From Alphaproteobacteria bacterium (lineage in GTDB: Bacteria > Pseudomonadota > Alphaproteobacteria > CACIAM-22H2), in assembly GCA_017308135.1 (NCBI GenBank), contig JAFKFM010000013.1, forward strand, positions 1 to 63,436: a DNA stretch of 63,436 nucleotides, given 5' to 3'. The position numbers were made by a program, and so were the translations under genes. How positions within the stretch are numbered: position 1 is the first letter of the stretch; the number at the start of each line of letters is the position of its first letter. Below the pieces are notes generated by a model. That model ran no database searches. It was given only the letters and a program-made list of their open reading frames with translations, and was not told the origin of the DNA. This document shows, piece after piece, positions 24,242-33,024 of the stretch.

Positions 24242-24259
24242 TTGTTAGGGGCGAATGAG
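24242..24259 (-). promoter_or_regulatory. Direct-repeat box 3 (proposed response-regulator site)
   Basis: On the minus strand CTCATTC-GCCC-CTAACAA, 54-71 bp upstream of the M2 PepSY start. The first half is identical to boxes 1, 2 and 4; the second half is degenerate at its end. Confidence 0.4.
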
Positions 24260-24339
24260 GGACTCATCGAAAAGGCATTTAGAGATTGCTTAAAATTCAA
24301 CTTTGTTCCACACGGCAAGGTTTCCGCGCGAACCATATT

Positions 24340-24594
24340 TCAGTTTTCCGGGTCGTTGTCGAACACGACACCAATGCGCCGCTCCTTCCGCCAAACGACA
24401 TGGCAACCCCGCCGGATGCGATCCGATTCGATCACCAAGGTGAATTTGTGAGGAATGCCGACGGGGCTCTCGACTTCCAACGCCGCGCCGGTTTTTGAAA
24501 GGTTGCGAACGGTGCAATCGATCACACCACCATCAAATGCTATTTTCCCCGCTTTGAAAACGCGATGTCGCGATGCAGTCCGCTTATCGTTCAT
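24340..24594 (-). CDS. PilZ-domain protein (M2)
   Basis: An 84-residue single PilZ domain, a close paralogue of the M1 protein: DKRTASRHRVFKAGKIAFDGG, CTVRNLSKTGAALEV and VVWRKERRIGVVF. The frame is intact. I choose ATG 24594 (MNDKRTASRHR), which overlaps the PAP2 reading frame end by 11 bp; ATG 24606 is possible. It may still bind c-di-GMP even though the surrounding kinase and phosphatase genes are broken. Confidence 0.8.
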   Translation of the reverse strand: MNDKRTASRHRVFKAGKIAFDGGVIDCTVRNLSKTGAALEVESPVGIPHKFTLVIESDRIRRGCHVVWRKERRIGVVFDNDPEN

Positions 24595-25238
24595 TTGACA
24601 TGCCAAACAGTTTCAGATCGAAGACGGGACTTCGATTTTTAAAAGCGTTGCCGTAGATTCTTAGCGATCGACCAGCCAAAAAGATGCTCCCCCAAACGGT
24701 CAGGCGCGCGCCAATTGTGCGGCCCCCCGGCGATGCAACGACCAATACGGCTATCGCGGCTACCACGGCAGCGCCGACAATATCCAATGGATAGTGAGCG
24801 CCGAGAAAGATTCGAGCCCAGCCCACCGAGACGCCCAGAACCACAGCCAGAGCTCCAAACTGACGACCTGGCCTGGATGTGGATATCAAGAGTGCGAAGC
24901 CCAGCGCGAATAACAGGGTGCTGTGATCGCTTGGAAAGGAACTGTCCGGAGCGTGATTGAGATAGTTGCGGATTGGCAGAACCGTGAAGGGACGAGGATG
25001 CATCCATACGGACGAGACGATGACCGCCGTCATCAACGCCAGAAGCGACGAAAAGCCGGCATCGACGGCAGCCCGCCGCTCGGCGTGCGCCCCAAAAATC
25101 CAGAGGAGGACGAGCAGGCCAAGGACCGAGATACACAGCAGATTGAGCCCACAACATTGCGAAGGTGAGGCTCCCTCCTGCAAGCATTGGCGCTGCCGCG
25201 ATTGCGTCGAAAAGGCGATCGGTCAACGCTTCGAACAT
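24584..25238 (-). pseudogene. Frameshifted PAP2 phosphatase (M2)
   Basis: The N-terminus (MFEALTDRLFDAIAAAPML..., ATG 25238) is in one frame and the rest, with WMHPRPF, SSFPSDHSTLL and ARIFLGAHYPLD, is in another. The switch falls near 25125. All three catalytic motifs are present, so the gene was recently functional or a sequencing error splits it. It is a paralogue of 12008-12622 and occupies the place after the kinase in M2. Confidence 0.75.
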
Positions 25239-25302
25239 CACGGAGAATTCCAATAGCGATCCATCAGCAAGGATGGACTTACTGGCCCAAAGTAGTCGCG
25301 AA

Positions 25303-25320
25303 GACTTAGGAGGGAATGAG
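25303..25320 (-). promoter_or_regulatory. Direct-repeat box 4 (proposed response-regulator site)
   Basis: On the minus strand CTCATTC-CCTC-CTAAGTC, 65-82 bp upstream of the M2 PAP2 start and overlapping the kinase 3' end. It gives the PAP2 gene a plausible promoter of its own. This is one of the best copies of the shared box. Confidence 0.5.
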
Positions 25321-26617
25321 GAAGCTTGGCCCGGTGACCCGCGCGATCATGCCCGAGCGATCGGTCCGGTTTTCGACCGTCACGACCCATCCGTGACGCC
25401 TGGCGATCGCGTGCACGATCGTAAGCCCCAATCCGCTGCCATCGATTTCAGCCGGAGCCGCCCGAAAAAATTGATCGAAAAGGCGAGGCAAATCGCTCTC
25501 CGCCACCCCGTAGCCGGAATCCACAAACTCCACAACGGCGTTGCCATGCGCAAATCGCACCGAGACGTCGATCATCCCGCCGCGCGGAGTGTAGCGGACT
25601 GCGTTGTTCAGAAGGTTTCCAAAAAGAATCTTCAGTTCGCTCGGCGCGCCCGAGATTTCAACGGGATCCCGCGCAACGATGCCTAGATCGATCTCCTTGC
25701 CGGTCGCGATCGCCATCTGGTCGGCCACGCATTCGGTTATGTGGCCCGACAAGCTGATCCGTGCCCAATGCTCCAGCCCGACAGGTGCTTCGAACCTCGC
25801 CATCCGGAGAAGTTGTTCCAGCAGGACCGAGGCGCGGCGGATCCCGTTGCCCAATTCCAAAGCTGCCTGCCCGATTTTCCCAACGGGGGCATCGTTCCAC
25901 AAGTTCTCGATCTGAAGCTGCAGTGCCGTCAGGGGCGTTCGCAATTCATGCGCGGCATCGGAAACGAAGCGCCGCTGTTGATCGAGCGCGATTTGCAAAC
26001 GTCCAATCAAAATATTCATCGCGTCAACAGGGGCCTCACCTCCCTCGGCACTCCCTCGACGGAGAGAGGTTCCTTGCTATCGCCGCCGCGATCGGCGATC
26101 GCCTGCGCAAGCTGCGCCAACTTCCCATTACGCCGCCAAGCGACCAGCCAATAACGAGCCAGGTCAACGGAATGACGGTCAGGATCGGCGCGGCCGCGGC
26201 GATCGCAGCGCTCTCGGCAAGCTCCTGTCGAACGACCATGCGCTGTGCGACCTGCACGGTACGTCGGGCATCGCCCAATGTGTAGACTCGCCACTCTTCG
26301 CCGCTTGCCGAAATTGTCGCAAAGCCCGGACTTGCCTGAAGAGGCACCTCTATTTCGCCGGTAGAATTTCTGATCTTCTTTGCCGCAGCGTCCCATATCT
26401 GAATAGCGAAGTCGTCCTCCGGATCGTAGTCTGCCGGGGGTGCCGCGTCGGCGACCAATCCCTGGCCGGCGTTGAGTGCGATCTGACGTACCTGGCTGTC
26501 GAGGAAGCCTGCGGCCTCGTTTCACGCCAGTTGATACGAAATCACGACTGCTAATATCCCCACGACTGTCAGGAGCGAGGTCATCCACACAAGCGCAGTG
26601 TTTCGTAAGGATTTCAT
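25306..26617 (-). pseudogene. Broken sensor histidine kinase (M2)
   Basis: Paralogue of the M1 kinase. From ATG 26617 the product reads MKSLRNTALVWMTSLL... then TGA at 26522-26524 where the M1 kinase has Arg (LARDEAADF). The sensor part (VADAAPPADYDPEDDFAIQIW) continues in the same frame, then at least two frameshifts occur between about 26130 and 26030. The catalytic core (FVSDAAHELRTPL, NLLNNAVRYTPRGG, GSGLGLTI) is intact in the last frame. It is most likely inactive, although a shortened core could in principle be expressed from an internal start at 26019. Confidence 0.85.
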
Positions 26618-26633
26618 GGCGAGGTCTTGATGA

Positions 26634-27278
26634 TCATCCACCCGGCCCCCGGACATTCTGGATGATGTCTTTGTCAAACTTTTTGCGGACCGAGTGGATC
26701 AAGACATCGACCGCATTGCTTTCCGCTTCCTCGCCCCAGCCGTAGAGCCGCTTCTCGATCTGTTCGCGAGACAGGATAGCGCCGGGTCTGTCCATCAGAG
26801 CTCGCATCAGCGCGAACTCGCGAGCGGGAAGCAGGACGTGGTTGCCTCGGAAGGCCACTTCATGAGTCTCCATATCTAATGTAATCCCACCTGCTTCGAG
26901 CACCGATCTGGCGGAACCGCTTTGCCTTCCCATGACGGCGCGCATGCGTGCGACGAGTTCGCGTACTTCAAATGGTTTGGTGATATAGTCGTCGGCTCCC
27001 AGGTCCAGACCAGCGATCCTGTTGTCCAGGTCGTCGCGAGCCGTCAGCACGACGACAGGAATTTTGTTTCCGGCCGCTCGCGCGGTCCTGAGAACATCCA
27101 GTCCTGATTTGCCAGGCAGCCCCAGATCCAGCAGCACCAGCGCGTGGCCTCCGACGGCCAATACTTCTTCGCCCTCAATGCCGCTCGTTGTCCAATCAAC
27201 GGACATGCCTTGATCGCGCAACGCACGGACCAGGCTTTTGCCGATCATCGGGTCGTCCTCAATTAGCAGAATTCGCAT
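26634..27278 (-). CDS. OmpR-family response regulator (M2), frameshifted at 3' end
   Basis: Receiver with E7-D8-D9 and the aspartate in VLLDLGLPG, and winged-helix domain through ESNAVDVLIHSVRKKFDKDIIQNVRG, very similar to the M1 regulator. A one-base change near 26640 puts a stop right after NVRGPGG. The alternative frame would add the normal end (WMIIK...) and overlap the kinase start by ATGA. Loss of the last ~8 residues removes part of the final hairpin of the DNA-binding domain. It could still be partly active and cross-bind the shared boxes. Confidence 0.8.
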   Translation of the reverse strand: MRILLIEDDPMIGKSLVRALRDQGMSVDWTTSGIEGEEVLAVGGHALVLLDLGLPGKSGLDVLRTARAAGNKIPVVVLTARDDLDNRIAGLDLGADDYITKPFEVRELVARMRAVMGRQSGSARSVLEAGGITLDMETHEVAFRGNHVLLPAREFALMRALMDRPGAILSREQIEKRLYGWGEEAESNAVDVLIHSVRKKFDKDIIQNVRGPGG

Positions 27279-27439
27279 ATGCTGCTTCCGTCAAACGACA
27301 AACCGTCGATAGCGATTAGAGGCGTCTGATTGCTGTCAATCAAATATCTTGCAATCGGCGCAGTCGAGCCGCATGAGCGACGGTTGGGCCTCGTTCCGTC
27401 GGGATGGGTCACTCCGCCGGCGCATTATTAAGCGCGCCA

Positions 27440-27644
27440 CGCATCATAAACAGACCTACTAAAGAGAATGAAGAATGCCCCGGCCAGAAAACTGGCGGCT
27501 GACCATGAATATCCCACAACGGTCCCGCGACAACACCGGCGACGGCCATCGAGAGCCCGGCCGATAGAAGTAGCCGAACGCTGTGACGCGCAGTTCAGCT
27601 GGAGATGCGTCCGCGACCAATCTCGCGAACAAACCCTGTGTCAC
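27440..27644 (-). pseudogene. Remnant of MFS transporter
   Basis: The minus strand encodes TQGLFARLVADASPAELRVTAFG, matching TQGLLATLVADTAPADLRGTAFG of the MFS protein at 19697-20965. Homologous parts of the next helices follow in shifted frames. Only this C-terminal stretch remains. Confidence 0.6.
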
Positions 27645-27773
27645 ACGGCACCCGCAACCAGGCCTTGGACGATTTCCGTCCTTGATCGCCGCTTAAATGC
27701 CGCGGCGGCTATCGCCCGAGCGTCTTCACCCGTGCTGACGAGGGTGGTCGGGTATGCTCACTTCACGCCGACA

Positions 27774-28745
27774 CTAGGCGGCTCCGATAAGAATGCCGAC
27801 CGCAAGCACAATCGCGCCTCCGAGCACAATCTGGAAAACGGCTTGGAGGAACGGCGTGTCCATGTATCGGGCCCGGATGTATGCGATCGCCCAAAGCTCG
27901 AAGAATACGACGACACCGGCGATGGCGGTTGCGATCCAAAACGCGTTCTGCCAGGAGTCGGGAACGAGATAGGGGATCGTGTGACCCAGTCCTCCCAGCG
28001 TCGTCATTAGCCCGCAGATCCCCCCGCGCAACCATGGCGAGCCGCGCCCGGTCAATGAGCCGTCGTCCGACAGCGCTTCCGCAAAGCCCATGCTGATACC
28101 GGCTCCGATTGATGCCGCCAAACCTACCAGGAACGTCTGCCAGTTGTGATGGGTGGCGAAGGCTGCAGCGAAAAGCGGCGCCAAAGTTGAGACCGAACCA
28201 TCCATCAGACCGGCGAGGCCGGGCTGCACATATTGAAGGACGAACATGCGTTTGCGTGTCCTGTCCTCCTCCTCGCGGACATTCGGCGTGAGAATCTTGT
28301 CGGTAAGCTTTGCCGCCAGGCTTTCGTGGCTTTTCTCGATTTCCGCCAGGTCCCCCAAGAGCTTTCGGACTCCCACGTTGGTAGCCTGCTCCGCTGCCTT
28401 GGAATAGAAGCGCTGCGCTTCGAACTCCATGATCTCCGCCTCCTTGCGGACGACGTCGAGCGACAAGTTCTTCGTCAACCAAACCGGACGGCGTCTCAGG
28501 AAGCCTTTCACGTCGGTGCGCCGAATAGGGGGCAGATTCGGACCAAAGCTCTTTTCGTACATTTCGAGCAGGAGATGACGATGGCCCTTTTCCTCCTCTG
28601 CCATCCCCTCGAACAGTTTGGCAGACTCCGGATAGCGCTCGCTGAGATCTTCGGCGAAGCTCATATAAATGCGGCTGTCTTCTTCTTCGCCGGAAATGGC
28701 AACAGCCAAAACTTCGCGCTCAGACAGATCGGCAAATTTTTTCAC
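27774..28745 (-). CDS. mbfA: MbfA, membrane-bound ferritin / iron exporter
   Basis: A 323-residue two-domain protein. The N-terminal ~165 residues form a rubrerythrin-like ferritin domain with metal-ligand glutamates ([56 protein letters not shown]). The C-terminal part is a VIT1/CCC1-type transporter ([24 protein letters not shown]...[16 protein letters not shown]). MbfA exports iron and protects against iron and peroxide stress in Bradyrhizobium and Agrobacterium, under Irr control. A perfect Irr-type element is 19 bp upstream of the start. A deleted second copy is at 56695-57115. Confidence 0.92.
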   Translation of the reverse strand: MKKFADLSEREVLAVAISGEEEDSRIYMSFAEDLSERYPESAKLFEGMAEEEKGHRHLLLEMYEKSFGPNLPPIRRTDVKGFLRRRPVWLTKNLSLDVVRKEAEIMEFEAQRFYSKAAEQATNVGVRKLLGDLAEIEKSHESLAAKLTDKILTPNVREEEDRTRKRMFVLQYVQPGLAGLMDGSVSTLAPLFAAAFATHHNWQTFLVGLAASIGAGISMGFAEALSDDGSLTGRGSPWLRGGICGLMTTLGGLGHTIPYLVPDSWQNAFWIATAIAGVVVFFELWAIAYIRARYMDTPFLQAVFQIVLGGAIVLAVGILIGAA

Positions 28746-28763
28746 GACGCACCCATTATTTTG

Positions 28764-28780
28764 TTTAGAATGATTCTAAA
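28764..28780. promoter_or_regulatory. Irr-type iron control element (ICE)
   Basis: TTTAGAATGATTCTAAA: 7-bp arms TTTAGAA/TTCTAAA with three bases between, matching the iron control element bound by Irr in alphaproteobacteria. Its place just upstream of mbfA agrees with repression of mbfA under low iron. It could also affect the divergent ferritin gene. Confidence 0.85.
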
Positions 28781-28923
28781 TCGTGTATAGGGGGGAGCGG
28801 CGCCGCGATCAATCCTTCTTTTTGTCGTTACGGCACCCCGTCTTCGCGGAGCTGCATAAACCGATGTAACCCGTAGTGCGGCCAAAAATGGACTCTCTCA
28901 ACCAACGATCATAGGAACCGAGT

Positions 28924-29238
28924 ATGGCCACCGAACAGTATCATGAGCCTGCTGCAGAACTCTCTTCGGAGACACGCACCTTTGCGCGGATGATCACCGG
29001 GCTTGTCGAAGAAGCCGAGGCAATCGGCTGGTATGAGCAGCGAATTTCACTGGAGAAGGACAAGGAAGCTCGCGCGATCATGGAAAATGCCCAAAAGGAG
29101 GAGTTCAAGCATTTCGGCATGGACCTGGAATTTCTACTTCGACGCAAGAAGGAGTGGCGAGAGATTCTCAAGGGCATTCTGTTCACCGACGGGGATATCG
29201 TCGAAGCGGCGGAGAAGGCCGAGAAGAAGGCAGACTGA
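28924..29238 (+). CDS. EncFtn-like encapsulated ferritin
   Basis: A 104-residue helical protein resembling encapsulin-associated ferritins: start YHEPAAELSSETRTFARMITGLVEEAEAIGWYEQR, then EKDKEARAIMENAQKEEFKHFGMDLEFLLRR with the E...E..H pattern of the dimer-interface ferroxidase site. Such proteins oxidise Fe(II) inside an encapsulin shell. No encapsulin gene follows, and the C-terminal tail (DIVEAAEKAEKKAD) lacks a clear shell-targeting peptide. It may work alone or with a shell encoded elsewhere. It is divergent from mbfA. Confidence 0.75.
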   Translation: MATEQYHEPAAELSSETRTFARMITGLVEEAEAIGWYEQRISLEKDKEARAIMENAQKEEFKHFGMDLEFLLRRKKEWREILKGILFTDGDIVEAAEKAEKKAD

Positions 29239-29279
29239 GACTGCGATCCATTCCTTCTCATTGAGACTTAGATTGCCGA

Positions 29280-29813
29280 ATGACAAAACAACTCAGCTAC
29301 GGAAATACCGCCAAGGTCTTCCATTGGATGATCGTGGCGCTCCTCCTGGTCCAGTTCCCGATCGGTTGGCTGATGCCCGACATTCGGCGGGGCGCGACGC
29401 CCGGAAAAGCCATGACTTTGCACATCTCGATCGGGCTTATCATCCTGATGCTGATCGTCTTGCGCTTTGTATGGCGTCTGTTCCACCCTGTCGCACCGGC
29501 GGATACGCTGCCGCGCTGGCAGCGTCTCATGTCAGAGAACGTTCATTGGCTTCTCTATGGATTGGTCTTTACAACCACCGTGACAGGCTGGTTCTTTGCA
29601 TCGTTTAGGGGCTGGCAGATATCATTCTTTTTCGCTGTGCCGCTGCCGATGCTGACCGCTCCCGAATCCGTCGCTGGCCGCCTGATCGGTGGCTGGCATC
29701 AAACAGCCGAATGGGGACTGCTCATCGCCATCGGCATTCACGTTATTGCAGCCCTCATACATGTCTTCGTCTTGCGCGACCGGATCATGCAGCGAATGCT
29801 TCCCGGGTCATGA
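29280..29813 (+). CDS. cybB: Cytochrome b561
   Basis: A 177-residue four-helix di-heme protein of the CybB type. Histidines are in FHWMIVALLLVQFPIGW (helix 1), MTLHISIGLII (helix 2), [22 protein letters not shown] (helix 3) and GWHQTAEWGLLIAIGIHVIAALIHVF (helix 4). It passes electrons between quinol and periplasmic acceptors. It follows the ferritin gene by 41 bp, so it could supply or remove electrons for iron handling (inference). A truncated paralogue is at 57113-57421. Confidence 0.88.
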   Translation: MTKQLSYGNTAKVFHWMIVALLLVQFPIGWLMPDIRRGATPGKAMTLHISIGLIILMLIVLRFVWRLFHPVAPADTLPRWQRLMSENVHWLLYGLVFTTTVTGWFFASFRGWQISFFFAVPLPMLTAPESVAGRLIGGWHQTAEWGLLIAIGIHVIAALIHVFVLRDRIMQRMLPGS

Positions 29814-29842
29814 TCACTTCGGGCTCCTGTCAAGGCGGCGGG

Positions 29843-29860
29843 CTAATTCGCTCCTAACTC
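29843..29860 (+). promoter_or_regulatory. Direct-repeat box 5 (proposed response-regulator site)
   Basis: CTAATTC-GCTC-CTAACTC, two CTAAnTC words 11 bp apart, about 130 bp upstream of the broken COG4705 copy 4. It fits the same consensus as boxes 1-4. Confidence 0.45.
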
Positions 29861-29989
29861 TGTCGGGCTAACTGTTCTCAGGCACTTGCAGCCAGACGTT
29901 CGCGCTTCGGTTAGTCTCGTTGCGCAGCGGAATAGGTGCGACAAAATTTGGCCTACGGTTCCCGGATTAACGACAAGGTTGATCAAATA

Positions 29990-30738
29990 ATGGAAGCTCC
30001 TCGCAAAACAGTCAGTGTTATCGATCTTCATGCAAGCAAAGTTCCGGTAGTCACTTTGGGTTTTTGGATCATCAAGGTCGCCGCCACGACGCTCGGCGAA
30101 ACTGCCGGTGATGCCGTCTTAATGTCGATGCATCTTGGCTACGCAATCGGCAGCGCGATTTTTATCAGCATCTTCGTTGCAGCCATCGCCGCACAGGTAT
30201 CCGCGAAGAAATTCCACCCGTTCCTTTATTGGCGTAATCGTTGCAACCACGACCGCGGGGTCCACCATGGCCGATTTTGCGGACCGATCGCTCGGCATCG
30301 GTTATGCCGGCGGCGCATCGATCCTTTTCCTGTTCCTCATGGCAGCCCTAGGCGTTTGGTATTGGTCGGCCGGCTCGGTATCCGTCGACACCGTGAATTT
30401 CGCCGAAGATCGAGATGTTCTACTGGGGCGCTATTCTGTTTTCTCAAACCTGGGTACGGCGCTCGGTGATTGGATGGCTGACACGACCGGGCTCGGTTAT
30501 GAAAGGGGTGCGCTCGTATTCGGTGCCGGTCTTGTCGTGATTGCTGGAGCTTATTTCTATACAAATGTATCACGCACCCTGCTGTTCTGGAGTGCGTTCA
30601 TCCTTACGCGGCCACTGGGAGCCACCGTGGGCGACCTGCTCGATAAGCCGCTTGCTGACGGCGGCATGGCCTTTAGCCGCTTCTATCTCGGCAATTCTCG
30701 CGGCGTTTATCGTCGCCTGCATACTGCTGCTGCCGTAG
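29990..30738 (+). pseudogene. Frameshifted COG4705 gene, copy 4
   Basis: From ATG 29990 the first unit is intact (VTLGFWIIKVAATTLGETAGD...HPFLYW). A shift near 30233 moves to the frame of ATTTAGSTMADFADRSLGIGYAGG. Two compensating shifts follow near 30405-30450 (EMFYWGAILFSQT is in another frame), then LGTALGDWMADTTGLGY and RPLGATVGDLLDKP. A last shift near 30685 loses the normal end. At least four lesions: clearly a pseudogene, closest to copy 1. Confidence 0.85.
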
Positions 30739-30821
30739 AGGGCTGGCAGGCATCCAGGCGAGAGCCGAATAGAGGTGGGAACATAAACGTAATCGAGCAG
30801 CTTGCCCTGTCGGACCAGCCC

Positions 30822-31073
30822 TGTCAAAAACACCTCAGCCGGATCGAAGGCTAGGTGCGCGGCCTTTCCAGGATGGTGGAGGAGGAGCGTTACTGCATCG
30901 ACATCGTCACGCAGATTTCAGCGGTCCGTGCCGCGCTGCGGCGGGTCGAGGAAGAAGTCCTGAAAGACCATGTCTCCCACTGGGTCGAACACGCCATCGC
31001 GAGTGGCGACAAAGTAGACCAGCGAAAGAAGGTCGCCGAATTGATGGCCGTCATTGGCCGGACGGAACGATGA
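30822..31073 (+). pseudogene. CsoR-family metal-sensing repressor with in-frame TAG
   Basis: The frame reads CQKHLSRIEG, TAG (30852-30854, Gln expected), then VRGLSRMVEEERYCIDIVTQISAVRAALRRVEEEVLKDHVSH and WVEHAIASGD. Helices and the first metal Cys (YCID) are conserved, but the second Cys of the CsoR site (DHVSHC in homologues) is Trp. Reinitiation at GTG 30855 right after the stop could give a 72-residue product lacking helix 1. It is a paralogue of 57952-58230. Probably non-functional. Confidence 0.7.
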
Positions 31074-31203
31074 GCGGCGATGCAAGTTCCATCTTGGCGG
31101 GTAAGGGCTTCTATGCACTCCCCGCCAATGAGCATGCAGGCACGGGGTCGCATGGCTGGAAAGAGGGATCGAATGGAACGGCGGTGCAGCTATTCGATCG
31201 ATG

Positions 31204-32706
31204 TCAGATTGTGCGAAACTGTCCCATCATGCCGTTGTCCTCGTGCTCCAGGATATGACAGTGATACATAAATGGCGCTATTTCGGCAGGCTGATTGAAA
31301 TGCACGAGCAATTCCACCGGCTCTCTAATGACTACGGTGTCACGAGTACCGGCGTCGCGAAGAATCGGCTTGCCGCCGTTGCGACTAAGGACCTCGAACT
31401 GCACTCCGTGAATATGGAAGGGGTGGAACATCATCTCTCCCGATACTTCCCAGATTTCAGTATCACCCAGCCGGACTTTTTCGTCGATGCGGTTCATATC
31501 GAACGGACGGCCGTTGATGACCATGCCGCCACCCGAGTCCGTCCCTCCGCCCATCATACCCCCCATGCCCATTCCACCCATCCCCATATTCAGAACAAAT
31601 CGGCGTCGTGTGTTGGCTTTCGACGGATCCGCACGCGGCCGTTCCACAACGCGCTCTGGAATCTTGCTAGGCGCGCCATGGCCTCCAACGGGGTCAAACT
31701 GCAATACTGTCTCGCCCTGACCGCCAAGAATTTCCTTCGCGAAATTGCGTGCTTTTGCCAGCGGTCCCATCATCATCGGCATGTTGGTGTCCGGAGCCGT
31801 CTTGAGGGACACGGCTTGGCCATTCGAAAAGTCCACCAACACCTCGGCGCGCTCGCCCGGCGCAAGTGTGAGCGAGCTGACGCTGATGGGGCGATCGAGA
31901 AGACCGCCCTCGCTTGCGATCCAGTGAAACGTTCGATTGTCGCTGAACGAAAGGTCATAGATTCTGGCATTAGACCCATTTACGAGCCGCAGACGCACCA
32001 ATCGATTTGGAACACGCGCCGTGGCGTTCGGGGTGCCATTGGACAAGATGGTATTGCCACGACGTCCCTGCATCATCGTCATCATTCCTTGCGGGACCAC
32101 CATTAGCCCGTCCTCGAACTGCCTGTCTTGAATGACCACGGGAAGGTCATCGACACCGTACTCAGAGGGTAAAGCAAGAGCCCGCTCGGCCTCATCGGTA
32201 ACAAGCAGCAAGCCTGCCAGCCCGGAATACACCTGCACTCCAGTCCGCCCGTGAACGTGGGAATGATAGAACAGCGTGGCGGCTGGCTGGCGAATAGGCA
32301 GCACCGGACGCCAGACGTTACCAGCGGTGATGATCCGGTGGGGTCCGCCATCGAGTTCGGCTGGAATGAGAAGGCCGTGCCAATGAACCGTGGTGTCTTC
32401 GTTCAGCGTGTTGGTCACGGCAATCTCAACGTCGTCCCCCTGATAGACACGGATTGAAGGACCAAGGTAGCTCCCACTGTACCCGAGACTAGCGCTCGCT
32501 CGTCCCGGAAAGAATTCAGTCGTGCCCGCTTGCACGCGTAGCGCAACCGCGTTGCCTTCTTTCCGCGCGTCAATAAGTGGAGGCATCCGCAGGGGCTGCC
32601 GTTCCGCTGCCGCATCCGCCGCGGTCCAATCGGCATAATAGGACGTGAAGGCGCCTGCGCCGATAACCCCAGCACCGGCAAGAAAGGATCGGCGGTTGAA
32701 TTTCAT
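31204..32706 (-). CDS. Multicopper oxidase (CueO/CumA type)
   Basis: A 500-residue periplasmic oxidase with a Tat signal (NRRSFLAGAGVIGAGAF). All four copper motifs are present: HWHG, HSHVHG, HPFHIHG, and HCHILEHEDNGMM with the T1 Cys-His-Met. A Met/Gly-rich insert (NMGMGGMGMGGMMGGG) recalls the copper-binding loop of CueO. It would oxidise Cu(I), Mn(II) or phenolic substrates with O2. It is divergent from the BigR-type operon, and both start regions carry the same 16-bp palindrome, which suggests shared control. Confidence 0.9.
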   Translation of the reverse strand: MKFNRRSFLAGAGVIGAGAFTSYYADWTAADAAAERQPLRMPPLIDARKEGNAVALRVQAGTTEFFPGRASASLGYSGSYLGPSIRVYQGDDVEIAVTNTLNEDTTVHWHGLLIPAELDGGPHRIITAGNVWRPVLPIRQPAATLFYHSHVHGRTGVQVYSGLAGLLLVTDEAERALALPSEYGVDDLPVVIQDRQFEDGLMVVPQGMMTMMQGRRGNTILSNGTPNATARVPNRLVRLRLVNGSNARIYDLSFSDNRTFHWIASEGGLLDRPISVSSLTLAPGERAEVLVDFSNGQAVSLKTAPDTNMPMMMGPLAKARNFAKEILGGQGETVLQFDPVGGHGAPSKIPERVVERPRADPSKANTRRRFVLNMGMGGMGMGGMMGGGTDSGGGMVINGRPFDMNRIDEKVRLGDTEIWEVSGEMMFHPFHIHGVQFEVLSRNGGKPILRDAGTRDTVVIREPVELLVHFNQPAEIAPFMYHCHILEHEDNGMMGQFRTI

Positions 32707-32781
32707 CGGTACGCCTGCGGTTCAATGGATGTCATTCGAACGCCCACGTGCTGATGAGAAACAGATATGGCGGCCGAAAAA

Positions 32782-32797
32782 ATTAGCAATATCTAAT
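32782..32797. promoter_or_regulatory. BigR-type operator 1 (MCO side)
   Basis: ATTAGCAATATCTAAT: arms ATTAG/CTAAT with six bases between. It is almost identical to the box at 32983-32998 and lies 76-91 bp upstream of the multicopper oxidase start. Probably bound by the ArsR/BigR-type regulator encoded next door (inference). Confidence 0.7.
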
Positions 32798-32982
32798 ATT
32801 ATATCAGAACCCTGGGCTCAATCGCGGGAGAAGAACCCAACGGTCATCCGAGATATCGACCAGGCGTCCCTTTGCGGCTAACGCGCATTTAAGGCCTGTT
32901 TCGGCCACCTTCCGTGACGCGAATAGAGTATCCGGACTGGCATCTGCACGAGGCCTCTTGAATTAATATCATAACACACTAA

Positions 32983-32998
32983 ATTAGCAATTACTAAT
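32983..32998. promoter_or_regulatory. BigR-type operator 2 (bigR side)
   Basis: ATTAGCAATTACTAAT, with the same arms and spacing as the box at 32782. It is 27 bp ahead of the regulator ATG, so repressor bound here would block the sulfur operon promoter (autoregulation). Confidence 0.72.
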
Positions 32999-33024
32999 GC
33001 AATGCAAGTGACAAAGTGACGACT

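Noticed and set aside
29253..29285. CTCATTGAGACTTAG sequence before cytochrome b561
   Set aside because: It resembles half of the shared box, but the second half-site has the wrong spacing (six instead of four bases); not counted as a box.
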